Origin: JBKPFU01 sp046728975
GTDB lineage: Bacteria > Actinomycetota > Thermoleophilia > Gaiellales > Gaiellaceae
Direction of reading: 5' to 3'
DNA length: 48,877 bases
Assembly: GCA_046728975.1 (NCBI GenBank)
Contig: JBKPFU010000007.1
Span: 1-48,877, forward strand
Made by a program: the position numbers and the translations under genes. Below the pieces are notes generated by a model that made no database searches, was not told where the DNA came from, and was given only the letters and a program-made list of their open reading frames with translations. Below are positions 22,936 to 30,540 of the stretch, piece after piece; position 1 is the first letter of the stretch; each line of letters starts with the position of its first letter.

Positions 22936-24740
22936 CAGGCGACCTCCGCCGTCCAGTCGCCGTAGAGGGATGTGTAAAGGCCGCGCCGGCGCATCAGCTG
23001 GTCGTGTGTTCCCTGCTCGACGATCTGGCCGTGCTCGAGCACGACGATCAGATCGGCGTCGCGGATCGTAGACAGACGGTGCGCGATGATGAACGCGGTG
23101 CGGCCGGAGAGCAGAAGCCGCAGCGCCTGCTCGATCTTCCGCTCGGTTCCGATGTCGACCGACGACGTCGCCTCGTCGAGGATCAGGATTCGCGGGTCGG
23201 CGAGCAGGGCGCGGGCCAGCGCCACCAGCTGCCGTTGCCCGAGCGAGAGTCGAGTCCCTCGTTCCTGCACGTCCGTCTCGTAGCCGTCCTCCAGCCGTAG
23301 GATGAACTCGTGCGCTCCGACGGCCTGGGCGGCACGGACGACCTCCTCGGGCGCCGCGCCCGGGCGTCCGAACGCGATGTTCTGCGTGACGGTTCCGGCG
23401 AACAGGAACCCCTCCTGGGGGACGATCCCGAGCTGGCGGCGGAGCGACTCCTGCGTGACGTCGCGCAGGTCGACTCCATCGATCGTGATCCGTCCATCGC
23501 GCGGGTCGTAGAAGCGCGCGAGCAGCTTCGCGATCGTCGACTTGCCCGCCCCCGTGTGTCCGACGAGAGCGACCGTCGTCCCAGCCGGCACGTCGAGGTC
23601 GACCCCGTGCAGGACGTCCGGCCCGTCTGCGTAACCGAACCGCACGTGCTCGAAGCGAACACGGCCTTCGACCGGCGGCAGCTCGCGCGCACCCGGCTTG
23701 TCGATGACCTGCGGCTCCTCGTCCATCACGTCCATGATCTTGTCCAGCGCCGCCGTGGCGGAGAGGAACGTGTTGTACAACTGCGACAGCTGCTGAACCG
23801 GGTCGAAGAAGTTCTGCACGTAGAGCAGGAAGGCGAAGAGCGTCCCGAGCGTAACGTCGCCGCCGAAATAGAGGTGGCCGCCGTAGCCGAGCACGACCGC
23901 CAGCGCCACGGACGAGACCAGGTCGACGAACGGGAAGTAGCGGGCGTTCAGGACGACCGTCTGCATGTTCGACTCGCGGTAACGCTCCGCGACCTCGCGA
24001 AAGTGCGCGATGTTACGTTCCTCCCGCGTGAACGCCTGCACGATCCGCATTCCGGCGATGTCCTCGGCGAGCGTGGCAGTTACGAGGCCGAGGCGTTCAC
24101 GCACGGCCGCGTAGGCGCGTGACGAGTAGATGCGGAAGAGGATCGTCCCGGCGCTGAGGACCGGGATCACGGTCAACGTCGCGAGCGCGAGGTGCCAGTC
24201 AAGGATGAAGAGCAGGATCGCGGTGCCGCCGAGCGTGAGCGTGCTCTGCACGAGCGTGGTCACACCGTCCGTGACCAGCTGGTCGAGGGCTTCGACGTCG
24301 TTCGTCAGCCGGCTGATGATGACGCCGGCGCGGTTTCGCTCGTAGAAGCCGAGCGAGAGCCGCTGCAGGTGGCGAAAGAGCCTGATCCGCAGGTCCGCGA
24401 GGATCCGCTCGCCGACCCAGCCGGTCAGGTAGGTCTGGACGTAGCTCATGCCCCAATTCGCGAGCCCGGCGAGCAGGAACGCGATGACGATCAGCCAGAG
24501 CGTGTCGAGATCGTGCTTGACAATGCCTTCGTCGACCGCGTACTTCGAGAGGAGGGGCGGCGCGAGCGAGGTCGCGGTCGCGGCCAGGAGCGAGAAGATC
24601 GAGAGGATCGTGCGGGTGCGATAAGGCGCCGTCAGCCCCGCCAGCGCCCGCAGCCGGCGGCGAGTTCGGCGCCAGGACCAGTCGTCGACGCGAGCGCCAC
24701 GCTCGCGCATCAGATGGCCTCCCGGCTGCCAGACCCTCAT
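22935..24740 (-). CDS. ABC exporter half-transporter (membrane domain fused to ATPase)
   Basis: A 601-residue ABC-B-type exporter. Six membrane helices in the first 330 residues with the intracellular loop LADLRIRLFRHLQRLSLGFY, then the ATPase: Walker A GHTGAGKST (Lys400), Q-loop IVPQEGFLF, signature RLSLGQRQLVALARALL, Walker B RILILDEATSSVD and H-loop IIAHRLSTIRDADLI. Probably a heterodimer with the transporter encoded just upstream. Start is ATG 24740; the in-frame ATG ten codons later (LMRERGARVDDW) is an alternative. The signature is LSLGQ instead of LSGGQ, a mild deviation often seen at one site of asymmetric heterodimers. Confidence 0.93.
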   Translation of the reverse strand: MRVWQPGGHLMRERGARVDDWSWRRTRRRLRALAGLTAPYRTRTILSIFSLLAATATSLAPPLLSKYAVDEGIVKHDLDTLWLIVIAFLLAGLANWGMSYVQTYLTGWVGERILADLRIRLFRHLQRLSLGFYERNRAGVIISRLTNDVEALDQLVTDGVTTLVQSTLTLGGTAILLFILDWHLALATLTVIPVLSAGTILFRIYSSRAYAAVRERLGLVTATLAEDIAGMRIVQAFTREERNIAHFREVAERYRESNMQTVVLNARYFPFVDLVSSVALAVVLGYGGHLYFGGDVTLGTLFAFLLYVQNFFDPVQQLSQLYNTFLSATAALDKIMDVMDEEPQVIDKPGARELPPVEGRVRFEHVRFGYADGPDVLHGVDLDVPAGTTVALVGHTGAGKSTIAKLLARFYDPRDGRITIDGVDLRDVTQESLRRQLGIVPQEGFLFAGTVTQNIAFGRPGAAPEEVVRAAQAVGAHEFILRLEDGYETDVQERGTRLSLGQRQLVALARALLADPRILILDEATSSVDIGTERKIEQALRLLLSGRTAFIIAHRLSTIRDADLIVVLEHGQIVEQGTHDQLMRRRGLYTSLYGDWTAEVA

Positions 24741-24772
24741 CGGGCGCGGACCGTTAGTTGTTCACGCGCGCG

Positions 24773-24790
24773 TCCCCACCCGGGTGGGGA
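24773..24790. repeat. 18-bp perfect palindrome between the two ABC genes
   Basis: TCCCCACCCGGGTGGGGA reads identically on both strands. It lies in the 130-bp gap between the two ABC exporter genes, 33 bp upstream of ABC1's start. It could be a dimeric regulator's operator, or a transcription-attenuating hairpin. No obvious -10 was found near it on the minus strand. Confidence 0.5.
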
Positions 24791-24870
24791 GGCTGTCCAC
24801 CCGCCGCCCGCAGCGAGCGTAGCTCGAAACAGCGCGCACGTCTGTGCCGGCTCCGCATCAAAACAGCGCC

Positions 24871-26664
24871 TCATGCGACCTCCTCGACCGCGGCCCGCGC
24901 TTCGACGGCGTCCGCGAACTGGCGCTCCAGGAGGCCGTGCTCGTAGATGTCGCGATAGACGTCGTTCGTCGCAAGCAGGTCGGCGTGCTCGCCGCGCGCG
25001 ACGATCCGGCCGCCGTCGACGACGACGATCTCGTCCGCGAGCGAGATCGTCGACAGCCGATGGGCGATGATCAGCGTTGTCCGACCCTTCATCGCCTGGC
25101 GCAGACCCAGACGAATCCGCGCCTCCGTCGTCGCGTCGACGGATGCGGTCGCGTCGTCGAGGATGAGGATGCGCGGGTCGACGGCAATCGCCCGTGCGAT
25201 CGCGAGCCGCTGGCGCTGCCCGCCCGAGAGGGTGATCCCGCGCTCGCCGATGACGGTGTCGTAGCCCTCTGGCAGCCGCTCCACGAACTCGTGTGCCTGA
25301 GCCAGTTGCGCCACATGCTCGACCTCCTCGTCGGTCAGGTCGGGCGCGCCGAAGGTGATGTTCTCGCGCACCGTCGCCGAGAAGAGAAACGTGTCCTGCG
25401 AGATGACGCCGATCGCGCTCCGCAGCGAGCGCAACTTCACGTCGCGCACGTCGACCCCGTCAATCGTCAGCCGGCCGCTCGTCACGTCGTAGAAGCGCGG
25501 CACCAGCGACGTCAGCGTCGTCTTGCCCGAGCCGGTATGGCCGATCAGCGCGATCGTGCGGCCCGGCGGGACGTCGAGGTCGATCTGCTCGAGCACCGGA
25601 CGGCCGGTCAGGTACTCGAAGCCGACCCCTTCGAAGCGAATGTGGCCGCCGCCGGGCGGGAGCCCCTCCGCACTCGGCTTGTCGGTGACCTCCTCCGGCT
25701 CATCCATGACCTGGAAGATCCGCTCGCCGGCCGCGGTCGCCCTCTGCGCCTGCCCGATCCACATGCCGAGCGAGCGCAGCGGCATCACCAGCATGCCGAG
25801 GTAGAGGTTGTACGCGACGAAGCCGCCGACCGTCAGCTCGCCGCTCGTGACCATGCGCGCCCCGACGAGCAGCACGGCCGCCTGCGCGACCATCGGCACC
25901 CACGAGATGAGCGGCACGTAGAGGGCGCGCTGCCTGTTCGCCTTGATCGTCTGGTCGAAGAGCGCCTCCGAGCGGCCGCGGAACTTCGCTTCCTCCTGCG
26001 GCTCCTGTGCAAACGACTTGACGACGTGGACGCCGACGATGTTCTCCTCGGCGACCGTCGCCACGTCCGCGAGCTTCTGCTGAACGTCGCGCAGGGTGGG
26101 GTGGGAGACGTGGCTGTAGCGATAAGCAAGCACGACGAGGATCGGCGTGATCGCGAGCGCGATCAACGCCAGCTTCCACTGGAAGACGAGCAGCACCCCT
26201 GTCACGAACACGACGGTGAGGATGTTCTGGAAGAAGAAGATCAGTCCGTACCCGAGGAAGAAGCGGACGCCCTGGAGGTCCACGGTCGCCCGCGACATGA
26301 GCTGCCCGGTCTGGTGGCGGTCGTAGAACCCGAACGAGAGCCGGACGAGGTGTGCGTACAGGCCCTGCCGCATGTCCATCTCGACCGCGAGCGCCTGGCG
26401 GCCGGAGATCATCCGCCGGCCGTACATGAGCACGGCGCGGCCGACGCCGAGCGCGACGATCGCGCACACGAACAGCCACAGCTTCCCGGTATCGCGCGGC
26501 GCGAGCGCGCTGTCGATCACGTGCTTCGTCACCCAGATCAGCGCGATCTGCGCCGCCTGGTAGCCGATCGCCAGCGCTATGGAAACCGCGACCGATGCTT
26601 TGTACGGACGCAGAAATCCGAGCAGGCGGAAGAACGTGTCGCGGTATCTCGGCCGGTCGGCCAT
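24871..26664 (-). CDS. ABC exporter half-transporter, likely partner of the downstream one
   Basis: A 597-residue ABC-B-type exporter with six membrane helices (first at about 24-45) and an ATPase: Walker A GHTGSGKTT (Lys381), Q-loop VISQDTFLF, canonical signature TLSGGQRQRLAIARAIA, Walker B RILILDDATASVD, and H-loop IIAHRLSTI. The Walker B catalytic position is Asp-Asp (normally Asp-Glu), so the carboxylate is shortened; together with LSLGQ in the partner this suggests one normal and one degenerate ATP site (inference). A TAGATT -10 ends seven bases before the ATG, so it can be transcribed separately from the UDG gene ahead of it. Substrate unknown. Confidence 0.93.
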   Translation of the reverse strand: MADRPRYRDTFFRLLGFLRPYKASVAVSIALAIGYQAAQIALIWVTKHVIDSALAPRDTGKLWLFVCAIVALGVGRAVLMYGRRMISGRQALAVEMDMRQGLYAHLVRLSFGFYDRHQTGQLMSRATVDLQGVRFFLGYGLIFFFQNILTVVFVTGVLLVFQWKLALIALAITPILVVLAYRYSHVSHPTLRDVQQKLADVATVAEENIVGVHVVKSFAQEPQEEAKFRGRSEALFDQTIKANRQRALYVPLISWVPMVAQAAVLLVGARMVTSGELTVGGFVAYNLYLGMLVMPLRSLGMWIGQAQRATAAGERIFQVMDEPEEVTDKPSAEGLPPGGGHIRFEGVGFEYLTGRPVLEQIDLDVPPGRTIALIGHTGSGKTTLTSLVPRFYDVTSGRLTIDGVDVRDVKLRSLRSAIGVISQDTFLFSATVRENITFGAPDLTDEEVEHVAQLAQAHEFVERLPEGYDTVIGERGITLSGGQRQRLAIARAIAVDPRILILDDATASVDATTEARIRLGLRQAMKGRTTLIIAHRLSTISLADEIVVVDGGRIVARGEHADLLATNDVYRDIYEHGLLERQFADAVEARAAVEEVA

Positions 26665-26670
26665 CCCTTG

Positions 26671-26676
26671 AATCTA
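26671..26676 (-). promoter_or_regulatory. -10 hexamer of the first ABC exporter gene
   Basis: TAGATT on the minus strand (26676-26671), start codon at +7. Its first three bases are the TAG stop of the glycosylase gene. Confidence 0.55.
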
Positions 26677-27306
26677 GCCGCCGACCCCCTGCTCGCCGGC
26701 GTCGCCGAGCCGGCCCAGCTCCGCATGGATAAGCGAAACCGCGCGTTCGACCAGCGCTCGGTGCGCAGGGTCGTTCAGCCAGATGCTTACCCCGGACGGG
26801 TGGGGGAGCGGGACGACTGCCGCGACGTCGTGCTCGAAGCGGCGGCCGATGCAGTCGGCGAGGCCGGTCCGCCCGAGCAGCCGTCGGAGCGCGAGCCCGC
26901 CGACGGGCACGATCAGCGAAGGCCGCAACAGTCGAAACTCCCATTCCCGCCAAAACGAGCAGAGCTCTTGCTCGCGCGGGGTGGCGGTCCGATCGCCCTT
27001 CCCCTTCGCAGCCCGGCCCGGATAACAACGCGTCACCGACGCGCAATAGAAGGTCGCATAGAACTCGCTCTCGTCCATGTGCAGCCAGCGGCGCAGCGTG
27101 TGGCCGGCCTTACCGCGCCACGGCCGCCGTTCCTCACCTTCCTGCGCCCCCGGAGCCTGCCCGAAGACGTACGCGCGCTGCCCCTCGTAGGGTTGGACGA
27201 TCGGGAGCGAGTCCAGCGGGTACCCCGCCGCGACGCACGCCCGGCAGGTCCAGTTGTCCCGCTGCAGCGACCGGATCGAGCGATACGACGAGCGCCGACG
27301 GGTCAA
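26674..27306 (-). CDS. Uracil-DNA glycosylase, iron-sulfur (family 4/5) type
   Basis: A 210-residue base-excision repair enzyme. Motif 1 is FGQAPGAQEGEE (49-60), close to the GxAPGxxE of family 4, and motif 2 PLPHPSG is near the C-terminus. Four cysteines (21, 24, 94, 116) sit where the 4Fe-4S ligands occur, including WTCRACV. The frame extends far upstream, but TTG 27306 overlaps the TGA of the methyltransferase gene (TTGA), matching operon style here, and gives the family N-terminus. The first Asp of motif 1 is Gln/Gly rather than Glu, so substrate preference could differ. It follows the methyltransferase in a two-gene unit. Confidence 0.86.
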   Translation of the reverse strand: MTRRRSSYRSIRSLQRDNWTCRACVAAGYPLDSLPIVQPYEGQRAYVFGQAPGAQEGEERRPWRGKAGHTLRRWLHMDESEFYATFYCASVTRCYPGRAAKGKGDRTATPREQELCSFWREWEFRLLRPSLIVPVGGLALRRLLGRTGLADCIGRRFEHDVAAVVPLPHPSGVSIWLNDPAHRALVERAVSLIHAELGRLGDAGEQGVGG

Positions 27307-27872
27307 GGTGACGCAACGAGCAGGAACCGGCTGCCGGCGAAGAGCATGCGGCCGCCGCCGAGCTCGTCGAGCAGTTCCTCGGGCGCGAAGTAGCGCTTGT
27401 AGACCTGCCAACGGGAGCCGTCCCGCAGCACGCGCTCCTCCCAGCCGACCGGTTCGAGGTCGTCGTGGATGGAAGACTCCGCCACGACGAGCTCCGGCGC
27501 GACGCGGCGCGCCTCGGCCAGAAACCGCGCTCGGTCGTCGTCTTCCAGGTGGCCGTAGAAGTGTCCGCTGAAGATCCGCTCGAACGAGCGATCTTCGAAC
27601 GGCAGCTCGAAGGCGTCGCCAACGAGATAGCTCGCATCTGGGGCCTGCGCTCGCGCGATCTCGAGCATCGACTCGCTCTGATCGAGACCGGAGACGTCCC
27701 CCGGAAGATGGCGCGTGACGAACCCCGTTCCGCACGCGACGTCGAGTGTGTGCGCGCGCGGCAGTGAGGCGAGCGTTTGGAGCAGCGTCTCAACCTCTTG
27801 GCGGTGGTGCTCGACGTGGTGGTGCCAGCAATCGTCGTACTCCGGCGCCCGCCGGTCGTAGTACGTCCGCAC
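27303..27872 (-). CDS. SAM-dependent methyltransferase, class I
   Basis: A 189-residue cytoplasmic methyltransferase. Motif I is TLDVACGTGFVTRHL (42-56), motif II near VSGLDQSESMLEIAR, and LPFEDRSFERIFSG holds motifs III-IV. It has the small size and layout of Methyltransf_11/25 proteins; no substrate-binding domain is recognisable. The opening RTYYDRRAPEYDD is common to many uncharacterised relatives. The GTG is +7 from a TAGTCT -10 that is shared in reverse with ftcD, 17 bp away. Confidence 0.87.
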   Translation of the reverse strand: MRTYYDRRAPEYDDCWHHHVEHHRQEVETLLQTLASLPRAHTLDVACGTGFVTRHLPGDVSGLDQSESMLEIARAQAPDASYLVGDAFELPFEDRSFERIFSGHFYGHLEDDDRARFLAEARRVAPELVVAESSIHDDLEPVGWEERVLRDGSRWQVYKRYFAPEELLDELGGGRMLFAGSRFLLVASP

Positions 27873-27877
27873 GCTCC

Positions 27878-27884
27878 TAGACTA
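27878..27884. promoter_or_regulatory. Shared bidirectional -10 element for the methyltransferase and ftcD genes
   Basis: TAGACTA: TAGACT on plus (27878-27883, ftcD GTG at +7) and TAGTCT on minus (27884-27879, methyltransferase GTG at +7). The start codons are 17 bp apart. Third site with this geometry. Confidence 0.6.
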
Positions 27885-27889
27885 CGTCC

Positions 27890-28771
27890 GTGGCGCTGCC
27901 GCTCGAGTCGGTGCCGAACTTCTCGGAGGGGCGCGACCAGGCGACGATCGACGCGTTGGCTCGAGCGCTTTCCAGCGATGCGCGCGTCCTCGACGTCCAC
28001 GCCGATGTCGACCACAATCGCTCGGTCTTCACCCTCATCGGCGAGGACGACCGGCTCGTCGGCGCCCTCCTCGGCGCGATCGTGGTCGCGCGCGAGCGGA
28101 TCGACCTGCGCCGGCACGAGGGCGCACATCCGCGGATCGGCGCCGCGGATGTCGTTCCGATCGTCCCGATCGAGCCCGGCGACACGGAGCGTGCGCGGGC
28201 GGTTGCCCGCGTGCTCGCCGAGCGAATCGGTGAGGAGCTGGAGCTACCCGTCTTCCTGTACGGGGAGCTCGGCGGCGGGAGCGGCCCGGCGTTCTTCCGA
28301 CGAGGCGGCCTGGAACAGCTCCAGCGACGGGTGGATGCGGGTGAGGTGAGGCCGGACTTTGGGCCCAGCCGTCTCGATCCATCCGCGGGGGGCGTCCTCG
28401 TCGGAGCGCGCCGCCCGCTGATCGCCTTCAACGTCAACTTGCGTGGTGACCTCCAGGCGGCGCGCCAGGTCGCCGCGGCCGTTCGGGAGAGCGGCGGCGG
28501 CTTCCCCGGCGTACGCGCGCTCGGGCTGCAGCTGCCGAGCTCGGGCCTCGTGCAGGTGAGCATGAACGTCGAGGACTGGGAGGCGGCGGCGCTGCACGAG
28601 ATCCTGGCGCGGATCCAGTCGGAAGCCGATGCGCGCGGCGCGGAGGTCGTCGGGTCGGAGCTGGTGGGGTTGATGCCCGCCGGGGCCGCGGCGGTCGCGG
28701 CAGGCGCGATGCTGCGAATCGAGGGGTTCGAGGCTTCGCGAGTGCTCGAGCTGCGGCTGCTGGAGGGCTGA
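27890..28771 (+). CDS. ftcD: Glutamate formimidoyltransferase
   Basis: A 293-residue enzyme moving the formimino group of N-formimino-glutamate, the last histidine-degradation intermediate, to tetrahydrofolate. The N-terminal LESVPNFSEGRDQATIDAL, HADVDHNRSVFT, RRHEGAHPRIGAADVVP and the second-domain GVLVGARRPLIAFNVNL segments are standard. It is transferase only; the cyclodeaminase half found in animal FTCD is absent, so 5-formimino-THF must be processed elsewhere. Start GTG 27890 lies +7 from the shared TAGACT. The hut genes follow 24 bases after its stop. Confidence 0.93.
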   Translation: MALPLESVPNFSEGRDQATIDALARALSSDARVLDVHADVDHNRSVFTLIGEDDRLVGALLGAIVVARERIDLRRHEGAHPRIGAADVVPIVPIEPGDTERARAVARVLAERIGEELELPVFLYGELGGGSGPAFFRRGGLEQLQRRVDAGEVRPDFGPSRLDPSAGGVLVGARRPLIAFNVNLRGDLQAARQVAAAVRESGGGFPGVRALGLQLPSSGLVQVSMNVEDWEAAALHEILARIQSEADARGAEVVGSELVGLMPAGAAAVAAGAMLRIEGFEASRVLELRLLEG

Positions 28772-28782
28772 GGTCGCAGAGC

Positions 28783-28788
28783 TAGACT
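28783..28788 (+). promoter_or_regulatory. -10 hexamer of hutH
   Basis: TAGACT, 8 bases before GTG 28796. The ftcD stop lies 12 bases upstream, so hutH can be made from its own leaderless mRNA. Confidence 0.55.
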
Positions 28789-28795
28789 CGTTCGC

Positions 28796-30334
28796 GTGAT
28801 CGAGACGCTCGCCCTTACCGGCAAGGATCTGACCGTCGACGACGTCTGGGCCGCTGCGGTCGAAGGAGCGCCTACGGCACTTGCCGACGGCGCCCGCGAG
28901 CGAATGGCGGCTGCCCGAGAAGTCGTCGAGCAAGCCGCGCACGGCGCGCGTGAGCACACCTACGGCGTCAATACAGGGTTCGGCCGTTTTGTCTCCCAGA
29001 GCATTCCGGAGGAGCTGACCGAGGAGCTGCAGCTGCGGCTCCTGCGCAGTCACGCATCCGGAGTGGGCGAGCCGTATCCGGACGAGATCGTGCGCGGCGC
29101 CATGCTCCTGCGTGCGAATGCGCTCGCCAAGGGCTACTCCGGGGCACGTGTCGAGACGGTGGAGCTGCTGGTCGAGTGCCTGAACCGCGGCGTGCTGCCG
29201 GTCGTTCCCAGCAGAGGATCGGTCGGTGCGAGCGGCGACCTCGCGCCGCTCGCGCATCTCGCGCTCCCGCTCGTCGGCGAGGGGGAAGCAAAGGTCGACG
29301 GCCGCACGCTCCCGGGAGCCGAAGCGCTCGCCGCCGCCGGCCTGCAGCCGGTCCGCCTGCAGGCGAAGGAGGGCCTCTCCCTCGTGAACGGCACGCAGTT
29401 CATGGCCGCGTACGGTGCGCTGGGGCTCGTTCGCGCCGATCGGCTCGTGAAGGCGGCCGACATCGCCTGCGCGCTCTCGCTCGAGGCGCTGCAGGGATCG
29501 CGGCTGAGCTTCCTGCCCGCGATTCACGAGGCCCGTCCGCTACCGGGGCAGCGCGACTCGGCGGCGAACATCCTGCGCCTGCTCGACGAGTCGGCCATCG
29601 TCGAGTCGCACCGCTGGTGCGACAAGGTCCAGGACGCCTATTCGCTTCGCTGCGCGCCCCAGGTGCACGGCGCCTCGCGGGATCTCCTCGAGTACGTTCG
29701 CGCGACCGTTTCCGTCGAGCTCAACGCTGCGACGGACAACCCACTCGTTCTCGTCGAGGAGCGAGAGCTCGTCTCGAACGGCAACTTCCACGGCCAGCCG
29801 CTGGCCTTTGCGCTCGACGCGCTGGCGATGGCGGTCGCGGAGCTGGCGAACATCTCCGAGCGCCGCCTCGAGCGCCTGGTGAATCCCAGCCTCTCCGACG
29901 GCCTTCCGGCCTTCCTGACGAGCGACGGCGGCCTGAACTCGGGCTTCATGATCCCGCAGTACGTCGCAGCCTCGCTTGTCAGCGAGAACAAGGTGCTATG
30001 CCATCCGGCGAGCGTCGACTCGATCCCCACGAGCGCGGGGCAGGAGGACCACGTCTCGATGGGAAACGCGGCCGGCCTGAAAGCCTGGCAGGTGCTGGCG
30101 AACACCGAGCGCGCGCTCGCGATCGAGCTGCTCGGCGGCGCGCAGGCTGTCGAGTTCCTGGCGCCCCTTCAGCCCGGGATGGGGGTGCGCGCGGCGCACG
30201 AGTTCGTTCGAGGCATCTCACCCCGCCTCTCCGACGACCGGCCTCTCGCGCCCGACATCGAGGCGGTGGCCGCATCGGTGCGCGACGGCACGCTCGTCGC
30301 AGCCGTCGACGGCGAGATCGGGGAGCTCCTGTGA
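28796..30334 (+). CDS. hutH: Histidine ammonia-lyase
   Basis: A 512-residue enzyme deaminating L-histidine to trans-urocanate. The self-forming MIO group comes from Ala145-Ser146-Gly147 in SRGSVGASGDLAPLAH; YGVNTGFG (56-63) and the substrate loop near SVDSIPTSAGQEDHVSMG are also typical. Full length. GTG 28796 follows its TAGACT -10. The TGA overlaps the start of a small membrane gene (GTGA). The following hutU and hutI complete the pathway to formimino-glutamate, with ftcD upstream for the last step. Confidence 0.97.
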   Translation: MIETLALTGKDLTVDDVWAAAVEGAPTALADGARERMAAAREVVEQAAHGAREHTYGVNTGFGRFVSQSIPEELTEELQLRLLRSHASGVGEPYPDEIVRGAMLLRANALAKGYSGARVETVELLVECLNRGVLPVVPSRGSVGASGDLAPLAHLALPLVGEGEAKVDGRTLPGAEALAAAGLQPVRLQAKEGLSLVNGTQFMAAYGALGLVRADRLVKAADIACALSLEALQGSRLSFLPAIHEARPLPGQRDSAANILRLLDESAIVESHRWCDKVQDAYSLRCAPQVHGASRDLLEYVRATVSVELNAATDNPLVLVEERELVSNGNFHGQPLAFALDALAMAVAELANISERRLERLVNPSLSDGLPAFLTSDGGLNSGFMIPQYVAASLVSENKVLCHPASVDSIPTSAGQEDHVSMGNAAGLKAWQVLANTERALAIELLGGAQAVEFLAPLQPGMGVRAAHEFVRGISPRLSDDRPLAPDIEAVAASVRDGTLVAAVDGEIGELL

Positions 30335-30540
30335 AACGGCGTCGGCGCCTGCCGAAACGCCCGTACCGCGACAGCGCGATCTTCTACGGCGTGCTCGCCG
30401 TCGTGATCGTCGTCGTCGCAGTGGCAACGGGGGGCAGCATTCTCGAAGCGATCCTCGTCGCGCTGGCGGCGTTCATCCTGGCGACGGGTTGGAGCTGGTG
30501 GCGGTTCCGTGAGCAGGCCGAGGAGCGCGGACGCCGATGA
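30331..30540 (+). CDS. Small two-span membrane protein inside the hut operon
   Basis: A 69-residue protein: basic N-terminus (VKRRRRLPKRPYRDS), two hydrophobic segments (about 17-33 and 38-53, AVVIVVVAVATGG and ILVALAAFILATGW) and a basic tail, so both ends face the cytoplasm. It overlaps hutH (GTGA) and hutU (ATGA) by four bases each, meaning it is translated with them. I know no named family. It may help a histidine or urocanate transport or an enzyme-membrane link (inference). Confidence 0.75.
   Translation: MKRRRRLPKRPYRDSAIFYGVLAVVIVVVAVATGGSILEAILVALAAFILATGWSWWRFREQAEERGRR

Noticed and set aside
24844..27393. Very long plus-strand open frame (849 codons)
   Set aside because: It is antisense to ABC2 and UDG, both with complete motifs; high G+C makes long antisense frames common. 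The translation is Arg/Asp/Glu/His-rich with no family motif.
27306..27735. N-terminal extension of the uracil-DNA glycosylase frame
   Set aside because: It is the mirror of methyltransferase coding sequence; the family begins at the TTGA overlap.
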